DNA of 16,066 bases from NCBI GenBank assembly GCA_964470055.1, contig CAYXZZ010000034.1:1-16066 (forward strand), given 5' to 3'. Positions within the stretch are counted from its first letter, which is position 1. Each line of letters begins with the position of its first letter. Made by a program: the position numbers and the translations under genes. The notes under the pieces were generated by a model. It saw only the letters and a list, made by a program, of their open reading frames with translations, had not been told where the DNA came from and searched no databases. This stretch comes from JAEDES01 sp964470055. Its GTDB lineage: Bacteria; Bacillota_I; Bacilli_A; RF39; UBA660. This document shows, piece by piece, positions 6,621 to 13,306 of this stretch.

Positions 6621-7046
6621 CTACAATAAACCTCCAATAAATTCCACTAACTTTGGTCCAAATATAACAAAACCAACTATTGCTGACAAAATTGCCATCA
6701 TCAACACTCCAGCGCTTGCTGTATCCTTAGCTGCTTTAGCCAAAGGATGAATATTAGGAGATGCCAAGTCAACAACATATTCAATTGCAGTATTAAAAAA
6801 CTCTGCCATAAGAACAAAACCAATCAAAACTAAACACACTAACCATTCTGTATAACTAATCTTTAAAATAAATCCAAATACCACTACTAATATCGCAATT
6901 ACAGTATGAATCTTAATATTCTGTTCTTTTAAATAAGTAGCCTTAACACCTTCAAAAGCCGCTTTAAAACTTCTACCTAATCTTTTAGTATCAAGTTTAT
7001 TATTATACTCAATCTTTCTCTTTTTAAGTTTATCTAGTAATCCCAT
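6621..7046 (-). CDS. dgkA: Undecaprenol/diacylglycerol kinase (DgkA family)
   Basis: This is an integral membrane kinase of lipid alcohols. In Gram-positive bacteria the family mainly phosphorylates undecaprenol for the cell-wall lipid carrier. The N-terminal amphipathic region (residues 1-45) precedes three hydrophobic segments (about 46-63, 67-88 and 111-131). The signature is intact: AEFFNTAIEYVVDL (81-94) and AKAAKDTASAGVL (103-115), with catalytic E82, N85 and E89 and the D108 metal site. The start lies 17 nt inside ybeY, with a GAGGAGG ribosome site 12 nt upstream. Confidence 0.95.
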   Translation of the reverse strand: MGLLDKLKKRKIEYNNKLDTKRLGRSFKAAFEGVKATYLKEQNIKIHTVIAILVVVFGFILKISYTEWLVCLVLIGFVLMAEFFNTAIEYVVDLASPNIHPLAKAAKDTASAGVLMMAILSAIVGFVIFGPKLVEFIGGLL

Positions 7047-7482
7047 ACGCTTCTAAAACCTCCTCTTGTTTAGAAAACATTACTTTTTCCTCTTCAGGAG
7101 TCATATGATCATACCCAAGTAAATGATAAAAACCATGTACCGCTAAAAAAGAAAGTTCTCGAAGAAGTTCATGACCATATTCTTCTGCTTGACTACGAGC
7201 CCTATCAATAGAAATATATATATCCCCTAAATTTCTACCTTCCTCTTCTGGAACAATTAAACTATCTTCATCTTCTAATGCAAAAGTAATTACATCAGTC
7301 TCCCTATCAATACCACGATAAGTCTTATTTAACTCATGTATATATTCATTATCAACAATAATCAAATTAAAAGTTACATCATCTAACTCTTCTTTTTCTA
7401 TCGCACTAAGTAAAACTTTTTCTACAGTTTCTAATTCCTTAATCTCTTCATCAGTCTGATTAAACACTTCTATTTTTTTCAT
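7030..7482 (-). CDS. ybeY: Endoribonuclease YbeY (16S rRNA maturation)
   Basis: YbeY is a zinc-dependent single-strand RNase in 16S rRNA 3' processing and ribosome quality control. The metal motif HGFYHLLGYDH lies at residues 116-126 (H116, H120 and H126), and RGIDRETDVITFAL (56-69) is the conserved upstream block. I place the start at 7482 and not at the upstream in-frame codon at 7515. An excellent GGAGGAG site sits just before 7482, and the longer form would start inside the vanZ-like gene. The resulting 150 aa is the normal family length. The TAG of the preceding gene overlaps the ribosome site. Confidence 0.95.
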   Translation of the reverse strand: MKKIEVFNQTDEEIKELETVEKVLLSAIEKEELDDVTFNLIIVDNEYIHELNKTYRGIDRETDVITFALEDEDSLIVPEEEGRNLGDIYISIDRARSQAEEYGHELLRELSFLAVHGFYHLLGYDHMTPEEEKVMFSKQEEVLEAYGITR

Positions 7483-7492
7483 TAAACTCCTC

Positions 7493-8092
7493 CTACAATA
7501 TTGTAATAATCCCAATTAATATAATTATTGAAACAATATTTAAAAATTTCTCGCTCTTAAAAATATTAGGCAACTTTTCCGCTAATCTACCAATCCAATA
7601 ATAAATCAAGTATCCTAAATAACCACCTAATAAATTAAGCAAAATATCATCTATATCAAATACTCTACCAATCCCCATCTGTACAAGTTCAATTGAAAAT
7701 GATGCTACTAATGTTAGAACCAAAGTTAAACAAGGCCTCTTATTTTTCAAATAATAACTAATAAAGAATCCATAAGGTAAAAACATCAACATATTCCCTA
7801 AAACATTCTTCACAAATAAACGACTGCCTATATTATATCTCAACATTTCCTTAAAAGGAATAAAATTATTAGTTGACCACGAAACATTATCCTGAAAAGT
7901 CACTACTTGGAATAAACACAACGCATAAATAATAAAACTAAGTGCCAACAATTCTTTATATAAAACAAACCTCTGCCTATTTTTAACAATATAACAAATT
8001 CTAAATGAAACAAGTATTACAACCGAAATAATCAACATCGGCCAAGTAAAATCCATTACATCTTGAATTGTATTAGTAAGTCTTCCTAACAC
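7493..8092 (-). CDS. VanZ-like integral membrane protein
   Basis: The 199-residue protein has five to six membrane segments (about 16-36, 45-64, 95-113, 121-138, 150-169 and 184-199). It carries the VanZ family signatures NFIPF (76-80), NVLGNMLMFLPYGF (96-109) and ELVQMGIGRVFDIDDILLN (135-153). VanZ of vancomycin operons gives low-level teicoplanin resistance, but chromosomal relatives are widespread and their physiological role is unknown, so resistance should not be assumed. The start is GTG at 8092, overlapping the yqfD TAG stop by one base; an ATG at residue 13 is an alternative. It occupies the slot where phoH and pgpH stand in the Bacillus cluster. Confidence 0.9.
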   Translation of the reverse strand: MLGRLTNTIQDVMDFTWPMLIISVVILVSFRICYIVKNRQRFVLYKELLALSFIIYALCLFQVVTFQDNVSWSTNNFIPFKEMLRYNIGSRLFVKNVLGNMLMFLPYGFFISYYLKNKRPCLTLVLTLVASFSIELVQMGIGRVFDIDDILLNLLGGYLGYLIYYWIGRLAEKLPNIFKSEKFLNIVSIIILIGIITIL

Positions 8093-9249
8093 TACCCATC
8101 ACCATCCTCACTTGCTTCATCAAGAACTATATCTTTATATGAAGTAATATCTTCCTTCACTTTAAGAAATACCTCTACTATTATTTTACTCTTTTTTAAT
8201 TGTTTTTTCAAAACTTTTTTAGATAAGACCTCTTCATCTTCATTCAATTGCTTAGTTAACCTATCTTCTGCCATTTCTAAAGCATACTCTTCCGCATTAT
8301 CTAAAGTATAATAAATACTCTTCTCCGTAGTTTCTAAATACTCAGAAAAAGACAAACTAACTGGCAACAACTTATTTTCTAAACTAATAATACTATTTTT
8401 CTTATAAGTATCATACCCTCCAAATAATATAAATTTCTTATCTAAAAAATTAAACTCTATTCGATAATTACTTTTCCCCGTAACATTAACCTCATGATAC
8501 TCTGTAGGTAGCTCTACTTCTACCTTATACCACACTTCTCCATAAACCTTACCAATAGCACATTTATTAGAAACAACATCTTCTTTATTATGAATAACAC
8601 CATTTATAATAACATCATCTTTTAAAACATAATCAAGTTTTTTCTTAACAACTTCTCCACTATCAGCATAAATCTCTAAAATCATCGCATTCTTCTTAGC
8701 CACAATATTCCTATTATTACATACCTCTTCCTTAGAATTTAACTTTCTTTGCTCAACTTTAACAATATACTTTGTCCCAACCTCTTCTATCTCTAACCAT
8801 TCAATATCATTTTTCTCTTTATTTAAAATTTCCTTAACAATTTTTTCTTTCTCATCAAAACTAACCTTAAATTTAAATTTACTAATTCCTAACTCTTCCA
8901 AATCATTATAAACTAACTCTCTTATATACTTATTAGAATGAACCACTTCCACCTTAAATATAACAGTACTTAAAAATATATTTAAACAAATACCCATACA
9001 AAAAAATAAGATAAAGAAAAAATATTTATTAAATACTTCTTTTATCTTCAAAAGACCCGTAACAGAAACCACATAAATTTCATAACTAGTCTTAATCTTT
9101 TTAATCTTCTTATACCCATCAACATCAACAGTCAAATACAATTCTTTACTATGTCTTTCTAACTCGTAGATGTTAACTTTACGATCAATTACTTTTCTTA
9201 AAAAATATTCTGGATTTTTACCCTTTATACAAAGTCTATACTTATCCAT
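8092..9249 (-). CDS. yqfD: Sporulation protein YqfD
   Basis: The 385-residue membrane protein begins with a cytoplasmic domain of about 75 residues, then one strong hydrophobic segment (about 76-97). A large domain outside the membrane follows, with an acidic, lysine-rich C-terminus. This layout, the N-terminal block VTGLLKIKEVFNKY before the helix and the partner yqfC identify it as YqfD, a mother-cell sporulation protein known from Bacillus. The ATG at 9249 lies 8 nt inside yqfC and has an AGAGGT ribosome site. Its presence implies a spore-forming lineage. I see no convincing sigma-E promoter for the pair. Confidence 0.92.
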   Translation of the reverse strand: MDKYRLCIKGKNPEYFLRKVIDRKVNIYELERHSKELYLTVDVDGYKKIKKIKTSYEIYVVSVTGLLKIKEVFNKYFFFILFFCMGICLNIFLSTVIFKVEVVHSNKYIRELVYNDLEELGISKFKFKVSFDEKEKIVKEILNKEKNDIEWLEIEEVGTKYIVKVEQRKLNSKEEVCNNRNIVAKKNAMILEIYADSGEVVKKKLDYVLKDDVIINGVIHNKEDVVSNKCAIGKVYGEVWYKVEVELPTEYHEVNVTGKSNYRIEFNFLDKKFILFGGYDTYKKNSIISLENKLLPVSLSFSEYLETTEKSIYYTLDNAEEYALEMAEDRLTKQLNEDEEVLSKKVLKKQLKKSKIIVEVFLKVKEDITSYKDIVLDEASEDGDG

Positions 9250-9481
9250 AAATAACCTCTATACTATTAACACTCCCAACTATCAAAGCCTCACTATCAA
9301 GTAATCGATTTAAGACAAGTCCACTCCCTTTAACACTAATTTTCCGATCATCACACTCTATCAAAATATAATCACTATTTAAACTACTAATCTTCTTATA
9401 ATTAATAATATGAATTCTATTATTATAAACAGTAAAACGAAATTCTTCATCCTTAACAAATTCATATACCTTTTTTAGCAT
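9242..9481 (-). CDS. yqfC: Sporulation protein YqfC (YabP/YqfC family)
   Basis: This 79-residue protein contains the short YabP-like beta domain: FTVYNNRIHIINYKKI, then ILIECDDRKISVKGSGL, then LIVGSVNSIEVIYG. The ATG at 9481 is preferred over the GTG at 9490, because that GTG is part of the AGGTGA ribosome site, which stands 5 nt before the ATG. The gene overlaps yqfD by 8 nt. YqfC and YqfD occur together in spore formers, and in Bacillus belong to the sigma-E programme. yqfC heads the long minus-strand operon that runs to recO, so the housekeeping genes downstream may be partly read from its promoter. Confidence 0.92.
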   Translation of the reverse strand: MLKKVYEFVKDEEFRFTVYNNRIHIINYKKISSLNSDYILIECDDRKISVKGSGLVLNRLLDSEALIVGSVNSIEVIYG

Positions 9482-9515
9482 ACTCTTCACCTATCAAAGT
9501 ATATGAAATAATAAA

Positions 9516-9546
9516 GAAAAAAATCATATTCATTTTTTGAATATGA
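9516..9546 (-). terminator. Rho-independent terminator after the 89-aa ORF
   Basis: A perfect 8-bp stem, TCATATTC / GAATATGA, with a 7-nt loop is followed on the minus strand by seven U residues. It begins directly after the TAG stop of the upstream ORF (9547-9549) and separates that ORF from yqfC. Confidence 0.85.
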
Positions 9547-9816
9547 CTAAATCACAACATCGATTTTAAATAAACAAAACTGATCCTCTAAATTTGAACC
9601 ATAAATTAAATCAGAAGAGATAATATCATCAGGTGAAACCATATCAGTTCTTTCAGTAGTAGTTCCACCAAATATAACTGTTCCGTCACTTTTATTAACA
9701 CTAACAATATCTATTGAAGTCCATTGCGAAAGAACATAATTATCTACATTATAACTACTATTTACCCATTCTTTCCAAGTCATTCTCTTTTGCTTGATAG
9801 GTTGTTGTAGTAACAT
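9547..9816 (-). pseudogene. Short ORF with a TWKEWVNSSYN module, probably a frameshifted gene remnant
   Basis: The open frame codes for up to 89 aa, with MTWKEWVNSSYNVDNY near the start and SPDDIISSDLIYGS near the end. This kind of module (TW-x-x-WVNS-x-YN ... IISxxxxY) recurs in secreted and phage-related proteins of Bacillota; no function is assigned. The ATG at 9816 has no ribosome site, and a TGA lies two codons upstream. In the neighbouring frame the sequence just before reads EFTVMIYVTTTYQAKE, which would lead naturally into the MTWKEW segment if two bases were restored near 9781-9786. I therefore read it as a remnant. It still has a clean terminator, so translation from another start is possible. 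Confidence 0.45.
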
Positions 9817-9950
9817 AAATCATAACAGTAAACTCAATAATTGTAAGAACACAATAACTTATCTACAGACATTTTTTATAAAAATAAAGAATTTATCACC
9901 ATTCACAGACTATTAAAGAAATCAATAATTTCTACTCAATTATCAACCGC

Positions 9951-9978
9951 TTAATTGTCTTAACAATTAAATTTTTTT
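9951..9978 (+). terminator. Terminator-like hairpin on the plus strand
   Basis: A perfect 8-bp stem, TTAATTGT / ACAATTAA, with loop CTTA is followed by A and seven T residues. No plus-strand gene precedes it, so it may end an unannotated short transcript or be accidental in this AT-rich stretch. Confidence 0.4.
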
Positions 9979-10183
9979 GACGGCTTAAAATCTATTTCAA
10001 AATTTCAATTCGTTAATATTCTTAACAATTTTTTAATATTAATTTTAAGTATTCAAAATAGTAAATTATATGTTATAACTAGGAAAAATAAGAAAAAAAT
10101 AAAAATGTATCAAGTATGTAACTTTATACATTTTCTGTATTTTTCCCCGTATTATCACGGTTTTAATAATTTTGACGGCGATA

Positions 10184-10222
10184 AAAAACTATTAACATCA
10201 ATCCATGTTAATAGTTTTAAGT
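10184..10222. terminator. Terminator of yqeY (bidirectional shape)
   Basis: A perfect 14-bp stem, AAAACTATTAACAT / ATGTTAATAGTTTT (10185-10198 with 10205-10218), has a 6-nt loop. T residues follow on the minus strand. It lies about 33 bases after the yqeY stop. Confidence 0.85.
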
Positions 10223-10254
10223 TTTTATATAAATAACTCTACAATTTATTATCA

Positions 10255-10692
10255 TTATTGTAATTTTTCTTTAATAATGTCACTTACTTCTTTCATATCT
10301 GCCTTACCTTTTAGTTTAGCAGTTGCTTCTTTCATAACCTTTCCCATGTCTTTTTGACCTTCAGGTTTAATCTCTTCAAAAATTTCATCTATTATCTTTG
10401 ACACTTCTTCAACTGATAACTGTTCAGGCAAATAAGCCATTAAAATATCAATTTCATTTTGTGTCTTTTCACTTAAATCATTTCTGCCAGCCTTTTCAAA
10501 TTCACTAATTGAGTCTTTTCTCATTTTAATTTGTTTATTAACTACCTCAATTAATAACTCATCATTAATTTTTCTCTTACGGTCGATATGTTCTTGATCC
10601 ATAGCCGCTTTAACCATTCTAATAACGGTTAATCTTTCTTTTTCTTTATTCTTCATGGCCTCTACCATATCTTGTTTTAATTTTTCTACCAT
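10255..10692 (-). CDS. yqeY: YqeY (GatB/YqeY domain) protein
   Basis: The 145-residue soluble protein is helical and matches the YqeY family, whose fold is shared with the tail of the GatB amidotransferase subunit. Typical blocks are LTVIRMVKAA, LPEQLSVEEV, DMGKVMKEATAKLKGKAD and the terminal VSDIIKEKL. A role in tRNA handling has been proposed for the family, but its function is not established. The start at 10692 is preferred over the ATG at 10713: AAGGAG stands at the right distance, and the upstream ATG overlaps the -10 box of the promoter. YqeY normally follows rpsU directly; here two large genes separate them, and yqeY has its own promoter. Confidence 0.94.
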   Translation of the reverse strand: MVEKLKQDMVEAMKNKEKERLTVIRMVKAAMDQEHIDRKRKINDELLIEVVNKQIKMRKDSISEFEKAGRNDLSEKTQNEIDILMAYLPEQLSVEEVSKIIDEIFEEIKPEGQKDMGKVMKEATAKLKGKADMKEVSDIIKEKLQ

Positions 10693-10713
10693 AGTTTCAC
10701 TCTCCTTGTACAT

Positions 10714-10742
10714 ATTATAAATTATTTGCCAAAATTATTCAA
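10714..10742 (-). promoter_or_regulatory. Promoter of yqeY
   Basis: On the minus strand -35 TTGAAT (10737-10742), a 17-bp spacer and -10 TATAAT (10714-10719) precede a short leader. It lies in the gap after the second zincin-like paralogue, so yqeY can be expressed independently of it. Confidence 0.8.
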
Positions 10743-10750
10743 TTACATTG

Positions 10751-11674
10751 TTATCCCTGTGAAGAGACATCAGTATATCTTTTAACATAAGTTTTTGCTT
10801 GATTCCTATACATTTTTCTTGCCGAAGAATCCTTTGCCTTCGCTACTTCATCACAACACGCCAACAAGACATTATAAGTTCCCTCTCCAGCCTTAGAATC
10901 AAACTCTTCTCTAATACCAGAAAGTCTACCCGAAAGTCTCTTATCAACTAAGACACCTCTAAAATTAGAATCATCATATAAAGGTTTAACTACTTCGCCA
11001 ATTATATCATAATCTTTAAATTCTTCCACATCCGATGACATTAAATTAATAATTCTACTTAGACTTGAATCATTTAAATCAAAACATCCAAAATCTCTAA
11101 TCTTTCCACATATATCTTCTGTCTGTAATCCATTAATAGTCTCTTCAATCATTAAAGACTCATTTTGTCTAGAACTAAAATAATCTAATGCCATTCCCAT
11201 TCTCGATGCAAGTCGTCCTTGCTTTCTACAAATAGAATTTTTTCTAGAATTAATTACATGATTCATCTGATGTACAATTCTTTCAACTAAAACATCTGGA
11301 AACTGCAACAAAGACTTATCAATATAAATAACTCTCTTAAGTTTAATCTTTTTAGTCTTCTCATCTTGATATCCAGACACTTCATAAAAAGTTCCCATTT
11401 CATGATTAGAAATACTTCCAAGCGCCTCTTTACTAACATCATATTTTTTAGTTAATAATTCCACAATACTATCATCACAACAAACAAAGTCAGTATCTAA
11501 AAAAGACAAATAAACATCATCAAAATATTCTTGTCCATAATATGAAACCATTCCCGCAAACGCTAAAGTTTTAGCATCTTCAAGTTCCATAGAATTTCCT
11601 TTAATATGATCAATCTGCTTAATCATTTTTCTACTATACTCTAATAATTCATTTATATCATTACATTTACTCAT
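10751..11674 (-). CDS. Zincin-like paralogue with altered HQMNH motif (unknown function)
   Basis: This 307-residue soluble protein has no signal peptide or membrane segment. It aligns along its whole length with the next gene upstream (11688-12614). Shared blocks are LAFAGMVSYYG (37-47), the motif VHQMNHVINS (134-143), SRMG (157-160), MIEETINGLQ (175-184), VVKPLYDDSNFRGVL, and EEFDSKAGEGTY near the C-terminus. The motif has the two histidines of a zinc-metallopeptidase HExxH helix, but the catalytic Glu is Gln (Q136). E177 or E178 in the downstream EE pair is a candidate third ligand. It may be a metal-binding pseudoenzyme. The start has a GGAGAT ribosome site, 13 nt after the partner's stop. 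Confidence 0.8.
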   Translation of the reverse strand: MSKCNDINELLEYSRKMIKQIDHIKGNSMELEDAKTLAFAGMVSYYGQEYFDDVYLSFLDTDFVCCDDSIVELLTKKYDVSKEALGSISNHEMGTFYEVSGYQDEKTKKIKLKRVIYIDKSLLQFPDVLVERIVHQMNHVINSRKNSICRKQGRLASRMGMALDYFSSRQNESLMIEETINGLQTEDICGKIRDFGCFDLNDSSLSRIINLMSSDVEEFKDYDIIGEVVKPLYDDSNFRGVLVDKRLSGRLSGIREEFDSKAGEGTYNVLLACCDEVAKAKDSSARKMYRNQAKTYVKRYTDVSSQG

Positions 11675-11687
11675 ACCATAATCTCCA

Positions 11688-12614
11688 TTACTTTTTCACA
11701 TATTGTTTAACTAAATCATCCGCACTACTTTTACTAGTATTAAAAATACCTGGAGAACTTCTAAATACCTCTCCACAAAGTGTATCAAGTCTATAAAATG
11801 AACCCACTCCAACTTTCGCATCAAATTCATCTCTTACAACATCAATATTACCATCAAGTCTTCTATCTCTCAAAATACCATTAAATCTACTATTCTCATA
11901 CAATGGTCTAACAACAGGTGTAACTTTCACATATCCCAATCCCATTCTTTTCTTACCTGCTGCATACTTAATACTATCAAGTGCATACTTTATTTCTGGA
12001 TCATCAACACGATAATTTGTAAATTCCAAAATATGATCCATAATTTCCGCTGACTGTAATGTATTAAAAGACTCTTCTAACATAATATTTTTTCTACTAC
12101 CATCTCTAAAATCCCGTTCATAAAGTCCCATTCTAGACTTAAAACTACCACCCACTGGTGTAATCTTTTTAACTACTGAATTAACTGCATGATTAATTTC
12201 ATGAGTTGTATTTTCTAACAATCTATCAGGTGCACATTGTTTTTGATCCGACACAACAATCATACATTCTGCATAATATTGATTTTTGGTTCTATTATGA
12301 AAATAATTCTGATAAGAATAAGCCATAGTATCCGGAGTCAAACAATCTAAAGCACTTTTTGATCCTACATGTTCCTGCATAAAATCAATAACGCTCTTTT
12401 TCGTATAATAAAACTTATTATCCCTAAAGGCTTTTGTTATCTCATCAATATGTTCAAAGCCATAATAAGAAACCATCCCCGCAAAAACCAAATATTGAAT
12501 TGTCTTAAGTTCACTCGGCCTTTCATATTTGCAACAAGCCTGATCGACAACACGCTTACCATAATTAAGTAATCCATTAACAGCCTCATCACTGCAAAAC
12601 TGACTTACTACCAT
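11688..12614 (-). CDS. Putative zincin-like metallopeptidase with HEINH motif (unknown family)
   Basis: This 308-residue cytoplasmic protein contains THEINHAVNS (137-146), a HExxH motif with H138, E139 and H142. A conserved MLEESFNTLQSAEIM (178-192) about 40 residues later could supply the third, acidic zinc ligand, as in gluzincins. Other shared blocks with its paralogue are LVFAGMVSYYG (42-52), SRMG (160-163), VVRPLYENSRFNGIL and RDEFDAKVGVGSFY. I do not recognise a named family. The start ATG follows GGTGAGG, and a perfect-consensus promoter lies just upstream. The two genes form a short operon inserted between rpsU and yqeY. The substrate and the biological role are unknown. Confidence 0.82.
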   Translation of the reverse strand: MVVSQFCSDEAVNGLLNYGKRVVDQACCKYERPSELKTIQYLVFAGMVSYYGFEHIDEITKAFRDNKFYYTKKSVIDFMQEHVGSKSALDCLTPDTMAYSYQNYFHNRTKNQYYAECMIVVSDQKQCAPDRLLENTTHEINHAVNSVVKKITPVGGSFKSRMGLYERDFRDGSRKNIMLEESFNTLQSAEIMDHILEFTNYRVDDPEIKYALDSIKYAAGKKRMGLGYVKVTPVVRPLYENSRFNGILRDRRLDGNIDVVRDEFDAKVGVGSFYRLDTLCGEVFRSSPGIFNTSKSSADDLVKQYVKK

Positions 12615-12641
12615 ATAACCTCACCCCTACATAGTGAACAG

Positions 12642-12670
12642 ATTATACCATAAAAACACAAAAATGTCAA
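12642..12670 (-). promoter_or_regulatory. Perfect-consensus promoter of the zincin-like pair
   Basis: On the minus strand -35 TTGACA (12665-12670), exactly 17 bp, then -10 TATAAT (12642-12647), extended by TGG. A second TTGACA lies 10 bp further upstream (12675-12680). The strength suggests constitutive high transcription unless a repressor acts here. Confidence 0.9.
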
Positions 12671-12692
12671 ATTATGTCAACTCAAAAAGGTT

Positions 12693-12720
12693 AAAAAAAG
12701 AGATTAAATTAATAATCTCT
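12693..12720 (-). terminator. rpsU terminator overlapping its stop codon
   Basis: A perfect 8-bp stem, AGAGATTA / TAATCTCT (12720-12713 and 12706-12699), has a 6-nt loop and is followed by six or seven U residues. The 5' arm lies over the last codons of rpsU, and the TAA stop lies at the arm-loop junction. Confidence 0.85.
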
Positions 12721-12912
12721 ATTATTAGCGCGATTTCTCTTTTGAGAATTCTTAATACCTTCTTTTTTAGCAGCTCTTCTACGAACACCTGGCTTATCGT
12801 AAGCTTCTCTTTTTTTCCATTCTGAAGGGACACCGTCTCTTGCTACTTTTTGCTTAAACTTTCTTAGAGCTTGATCTAAGTTACCTCTAACAGTTACTTT
12901 AGTTGCCATCAT
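12709..12912 (-). CDS. rpsU: 30S ribosomal protein S21
   Basis: S21 is a small basic protein of the 30S subunit platform that helps initiation. The 67-residue product has the family pattern: TVRGNLDQALRKFKQKV, then GVPSEWKKREAYDKPGVRRR, then a very basic tail (KKEGIKNSQKRNR). Two adjacent ATG codons are possible (12912 and 12909). The GGGAGGG site at 12916-12922 is better spaced for the second, giving MATKVTVRG. A sigma-A promoter lies upstream at 12942-12970 and a terminator at the stop codon. In many Bacillota yqeY follows directly; here the terminator and two unrelated genes come between. Confidence 0.97.
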   Translation of the reverse strand: MMATKVTVRGNLDQALRKFKQKVARDGVPSEWKKREAYDKPGVRRRAAKKEGIKNSQKRNRANNRDY

Positions 12913-12941
12913 TATCCCTCCCTTCGCTTCAACTAAAATGA

Positions 12942-12970
12942 ATTATATCAGATGTTTCTTTATTTTTCAA
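12942..12970 (-). promoter_or_regulatory. Promoter of rpsU
   Basis: The minus strand has -35 TTGAAA (12965-12970), a 17-bp spacer and -10 TATAAT (12942-12947). It lies about 40 bases after the last gene of the bacteriocin locus; I see no clear terminator between them (only A/T tracts and GGAAAAACC), so some read-through is possible. Confidence 0.85.
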
Positions 12971-13008
12971 CATTTTTTTAAAGGTTTTTCCAAAAAAATT
13001 AATTTTTT

Positions 13009-13137
13009 TCATAAAAAACGTAAATATCTTCCAACTAGTACTCCTAAATAAAATATATATTTTAAAATCAAAGGTACAAGTGGCAAACTTAAAATTACTA
13101 AAATTACAAGAAAAATGTTTTTATATTTTTTAATCAC
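13009..13137 (-). CDS. 42-aa hydrophobic cationic membrane peptide, candidate immunity protein
   Basis: The ORF starts with GTG at 13137, eight bases inside the end of the 58-aa peptide gene, and ends TGA at 13009-13011. It begins MIKKYKN, and residues 8-32 (from IFLVILVILS) are strongly hydrophobic. It ends with the basic GRYLRFL. It has no double-glycine leader. Small cationic membrane proteins last in class II bacteriocin operons are often immunity proteins, which is the inferred role; a third peptide or an export helper is possible. The ribosome site is weak (AAGGAA about 13 nt upstream), so expression would depend on coupling. Confidence 0.6.
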   Translation of the reverse strand: MIKKYKNIFLVILVILSLPLVPLILKYIFYLGVLVGRYLRFL

Positions 13138-13306
13138 TTATTGGACACAATTCCTTTTCTTTAATTCTTCTTATTGATGAACCAACTGCATGCCCTGCAT
13201 CATAAAGTACCTTTATAACATCAGTTATTGCACTTACTAAAGTACCTGTTATACTAGTTCCTCCACCACAAATTATATCCAATTTTTCCTCATCAACTTT
13301 ACTCAT
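13130..13306 (-). CDS. Double-glycine leader bacteriocin-like precursor, 58 aa (peptide B)
   Basis: The leader MSKVDEEKLDIICGG (1-15) has Leu at -7, Ile at -4 and Gly-Gly at -2/-1. This is the standard recognition pattern of C39-peptidase exporters, with a cut expected after G15. The 43-residue product begins GTSITGTLVSAITDVIKV and ends with the basic SIRRIKEKELCPISD. It contains one cysteine (C54), so no internal disulfide can form. It could be an amphipathic helix with a C-terminal cationic segment. The ATG at 13306 has a strong GGGAGGTG ribosome site, which lies inside the end of the preceding peptide gene, and overlaps that gene's TGA as ATGA. The antimicrobial role is inferred from leader and context. 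Confidence 0.82.
   Translation of the reverse strand: MSKVDEEKLDIICGGGTSITGTLVSAITDVIKVLYDAGHAVGSSIRRIKEKELCPISD

Larger units (their letters stand above)
9817..10254. other. AT-rich gene-free stretch with hairpins and a repeated 9-mer
   Basis: No convincing gene is visible in these 438 bases. They hold a plus-strand terminator-like hairpin (9951-9978), a minus-strand terminator-like hairpin (arms 10102-10110 and 10126-10134, then a U-rich run) and the yqeY terminator (10184-10222). TTTGACGGC occurs twice (9976-9984 and 10171-10179). A loosely repeated TTAAT..TCTTAACAATT block occurs near 9951 and 10013. A 43-codon plus-strand frame at 10106-10234 lacks a ribosome site. Confidence 0.5.

Noticed and set aside
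7483..7515. Longer N-terminus of YbeY starting at 7515
   Set aside because: It would overlap the vanZ-like gene, while a strong ribosome site precedes 7482 and gives the normal family length.
7493..8092. Glycopeptide resistance from the VanZ-like gene
   Set aside because: There are no van genes nearby, and VanZ relatives are common in genomes without resistance.
9498..9546. Sigma-E-type promoter for yqfC (CATATACT at 9498-9505 with GAATATGA upstream)
   Set aside because: The spacing of 18 bases is longer than the usual 13-15, the -35-like sequence is an arm of a terminator, and transcription would start at the ribosome site itself.
10106..10234. 43-codon plus-strand ORF
   Set aside because: There is no ribosome site, the composition is random-looking, and it runs through the yqeY terminator hairpin.
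12369..12825. Two plus-strand ORFs of 63-67 codons
   Set aside because: They lie antisense to the zincin-like gene, the promoter region and rpsU, have no ribosome sites and are shadows of real genes.
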